From assembly GCA_950295325.1 (NCBI GenBank), contig OX485803.1, positions 60,711,554-60,775,553 on the forward strand: a DNA stretch of 64,000 nt, written 5' to 3'. The translations under genes were made by a program, and so were the position numbers. Shown in pieces: positions 61,299-64,000 of this stretch (the first letter of the stretch is position 1; each line of letters starts with the position of its first letter). Under the pieces are notes generated by a model, which was given only the letters and a program-made list of their open reading frames with translations, ran no database searches and was not told the DNA's origin. The stretch is from Polytrichum commune. Its lineage: Eukaryota > Streptophyta > Polytrichopsida > Polytrichales > Polytrichaceae.

Positions 61299-63141
61299 AT
61301 GGCGACCCAAACACGGAAGAGGATCGCAGACAAGCCGCTAGCCCTCCGCAAGGTGCACGTGGTCACCCCCACTGGTCGAGAGGAGAGCAATGAGTTGGAG
61401 GTAGACTTGAGGCGCATGGGTTGCCTCGGATTATGGGAAAAATCTTGGAGAGTACGCTATGAGGAAATGGTAAAGGAGTTAGTCACTGGGGAGGTGGACC
61501 ACATTTACGCTTCCACCATCCGGGGCCAACCGGATAGGTGGAATGCGGAACTGTGGAGTCGGGTTTACGGGTTCCAGCAGGGAGGGGAAGGTATGGCCAC
61601 TAAGAGAGAAGATTGTACCAGGGACAAATTCTCCCAGAGATTGGATCCCAATTATGGTTACTTTGTGAATGATTGTAAAGACGAGAGGGAAAGGAGAATG
61701 TTAGCTTTTCTAATGCCTATCTTTAGTCCGAAAAAGCCCTATAACATCACTCCTATCATTGCCACCACCTTACTTCTTGCATACTCCGAGAAGAAGGTGG
61801 TGGATTGGGGAAGCATCATTGGGGAGTTGGTGCACAAGTTGGCAACCAACACTAAGCGCGGCCAACCTTCCTACATTGGAGCTTTCCTCTTCCACCTTTA
61901 CGTACGCGAAAACCTACTCACGGACGAAGAGGAAACCCAATGGACATCGCATCAATTCATGCGGGAGCTTCAGACTACCGACTCGGAGCCGAAGATGGGC
62001 CATGAGGGTTCGAAGGAGGAAGATGTGGTGGAGTTGAGCAACGAAGAGCGGCCCGTAACCAAGAAGCGGAAACTAATATTGGGGAATCGTGCGACGCGGA
62101 CCAGGTCCGCCACCAAGCCGGTAGGAGGTGGAACCTCCACCTTTCCTGTGGAGGACAATCCGGTGGACTCCATTAACCGCGACTTGGAGGGAATACGGTC
62201 CCGGATTGCGGAATATGAGTTGCAAATGCAACAAGTAGGGGAATTGGTGGGCAATCCTCCGCGGGAGCGTTCGGTTGCGGGAGCTGGAGCGTAAGGTGGA
62301 CCATCTTACAGTGGAAAAGCGGAGGACCGCGGAACGAGTACGGAAGTTGGAGGCGGAGCGAGAGAAGCTCCTCAAGCAGGTAAAGGATACCACCCTCACG
62401 GTACAAAAGGTGAGTGATATGGTGGAAATCCCGGGGAATGTGTGGTGGAAAATCAAGATGTTCGACGTGGAATTGAAGAATGCGGGCTACGTTTCCGGGT
62501 CGAAGATGTTTACCTTCATCATGGATCAAGGGAGTAAGATGGACGCATATTTGAAAGCAATGAAGGCCCTCATTGCTAGCTGTACGGAGTTGTTTCCCGT
62601 CGTAGTTGAGTCATCGGAGGAAAGAGAGTCTTCATCGGGCTACTCCGACTTGACCCCTCATAACATAGTGGAAATTTAGGATGTCGCGGTAGAAGGTAGA
62701 AATCAACATGCGGAAGAGGTGGACCAGGTGGAGGACATCACGGCGATCACGGCCCTGCCGGTTTCCACCACTGAGGTGTTAGTTCCCAATGCCTCTCCAG
62801 TTACCGCCGCGGTTGGAGAGGAAACCTTGGGTGATTGCCACGTGGCCGAGGTCTCAACACCGAGCCTTGCCACGGACTTCCAAGTGGTTGCCCGGGATCC
62901 GCCGCCACTTACAATTCTTGCTCCAGGATTTCCGCCGGACAATCAACTGTCCGCACCACTGGCACCGGATGCGGCGGAAACGGTGGACCGCTTAGGAGCA
63001 ATTCCCAGACCCGATAGACACGAGGTGTCAGTGCGACCACCACGTGCTCCATCTTTGGCAACGGACAGAGTGGACCGCCGCGAGGAGCGGGAGCAGAATA
63101 AGAAAGAAGCCAAATTGAAGAAGCGGAAGGATAAGGAGTAG
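61299..63141 (+). pseudogene. Broken retroelement-type ORF (plant transposon protein plus coiled coil)
   Basis: The frame from ATG 61299 gives a globular N-terminal part with the layout of 'putative plant transposon protein' (Transposase_32-like) ORFs: WRVRYEEMVKELVTG, RWNAELWSRVYGF, DCKDERERRMLAFLMPIFS, then YIGAFLFHLYVRENLL. It closes at 62292-62294. The next frame is open across this point and continues with a strong coiled coil (RELERKVDHLTVEKRRTAER) and a second domain to a TAG at 62677, then runs on in the same frame as an acidic, Pro-rich tail ending in a Lys-rich stretch at 63141. The simplest reading is one ancestral protein of about 610 aa broken by one frameshift near 62270 and one stop. 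Related proteins occur in plant retroelements, but no protease, reverse transcriptase or integrase is in the window. Confidence 0.6.
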
Positions 63142-64000
63142 ATGTTAGTTAGGATTCTATTTTGGATTGTTTTGGGCAAGTAGTTAGGTGGCCCCAGGTT
63201 GTGCGCCTCGTCATTTATTTTGTTTGGGTTTTGACCTCTCATTGAGGTGGATGGTCAGGACTGCCACGTGGCCCGCGATTTCCAGCATAGAAACCATGGT
63301 ATATGGGTGTTAGTTTGGTTTTTAAGGAGAGAACACTTTGGTGTTTCTCTCATCATTTTGCAATGTTATTTTGTTCAATTCATCCCTTATGCTTTACTTC
63401 ACCTTTGGTTTGAGTTGAGTCTTGAGTACATATATAATGCAAATGGTCCGTCCTTCCCCTACTTGAGGTTTCCGAGTTTTCCGCCATTCCCTATCATTGT
63501 GTAGGTTGGTTAGGTTAGTATTCCGTGATAGGACAGGGGGACAGTAATACCCTGAGGTGCGTGTGGTTGAAACACCCCTGTGTGCAGCAGGTGATGGGCG
63601 GAGGAATCTTAAGCACGGAAAGGAGGAAAAGATTGGCCGAGCAAGGGGAAAAAACCCCACCGTGGGGTTGTTAGGCAAAGGAAGTTTCACACACACGGTA
63701 GGTTCTTCTCCATTTAGTCCGTCCAACTAGGGACCAACAATGAGCAACAATGGATAAACCTATCAAATAGTAGGGGGAGAGTTTTGGTTTATGCCTTCCG
63801 CTTGCCGTGACCTGGAGGTGGATCACACCGATCAGCAGTAATGGACTGGTCTAGAACATTCATGCACCTGCTGCGACTGGCACTTGGTTCCCACCGCGGA
63901 TGGTAGGCGTGGTAGCCCCATCCTTATGTTAGCCCCGCCGTCACGGAAATCAACAGACTTTCGGTCCTATCTTGTGTGACCTGTGGAACAGCATAAGCTA
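63142..64000. other. Downstream of the retroelement ORF, nothing recognised
   Basis: No further element protein or LTR is recognisable before the window ends. The frame at 63247-63504 has no domain resemblance. Confidence 0.35.

Overview
The window reads as nuclear DNA of a land plant. Four intact intron-bearing genes can be spliced exactly in frame from the raw sequence: a temperature-induced lipocalin, a chromomethylase, an alpha/beta hydrolase with a plastid-type N-terminal extension, and an organellar PrmA-type methyltransferase. Chromomethylases are plant-specific, and all recognisable mobile elements are plant families (CACTA/Tnp2, hAT, Harbinger-like MITE, SINE, non-LTR fragments, a 'plant transposon protein' ORF). 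Gene density is low and most of the rest is decayed repeat. This fits a large genome; a seed-free plant or gymnosperm is possible, but the species cannot be fixed from the sequence.

Layout. 1-11 kb: a GC- and CpG-rich CACTA-type element with an accessory gene (1142-2968, +) and a six-exon Tnp2 transposase (5334-10083, +) that is coherent apart from one in-frame TAG. 11.9-13.7 kb: lipocalin (-), with a 333-bp MITE in its intron. 15-16 kb: degenerate tandem repeats and an unassigned exon (-). 16.7-17.9 kb: a hAT deletion derivative with a perfect 8-bp target duplication. 20.6-26.8 kb: a 22-exon chromomethylase (-), 1000 aa. 28-39 kb: AT-rich decayed DNA with non-LTR retrotransposon fragments and a Harbinger-like MITE. 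40.8-42.9 kb: alpha/beta hydrolase (-). 43.1-45.4 kb: direct and inverted repeats and a tRNA-derived SINE with target duplication. 45.7-52.4 kb: PrmA-type methyltransferase (+), whose first intron is a degenerate tandem array. 52.4-61 kb: decayed DNA, a non-LTR 3' fragment and a long foldback. 61.3-63.1 kb: a broken retroelement-type ORF.

The four host genes do not form a pathway. The one thematic link is that a chromomethylase, which maintains CHG methylation on transposons, sits among transposons whose clear coding breaks include in-frame TAG codons that could have come from CAG, as CHG-context deamination would produce. That link is inference. The most useful points to check are the acidic insertion inside the chromodomain, the CACTA accessory protein, and the SINE, MITE and hAT families whose exact ends are given here.
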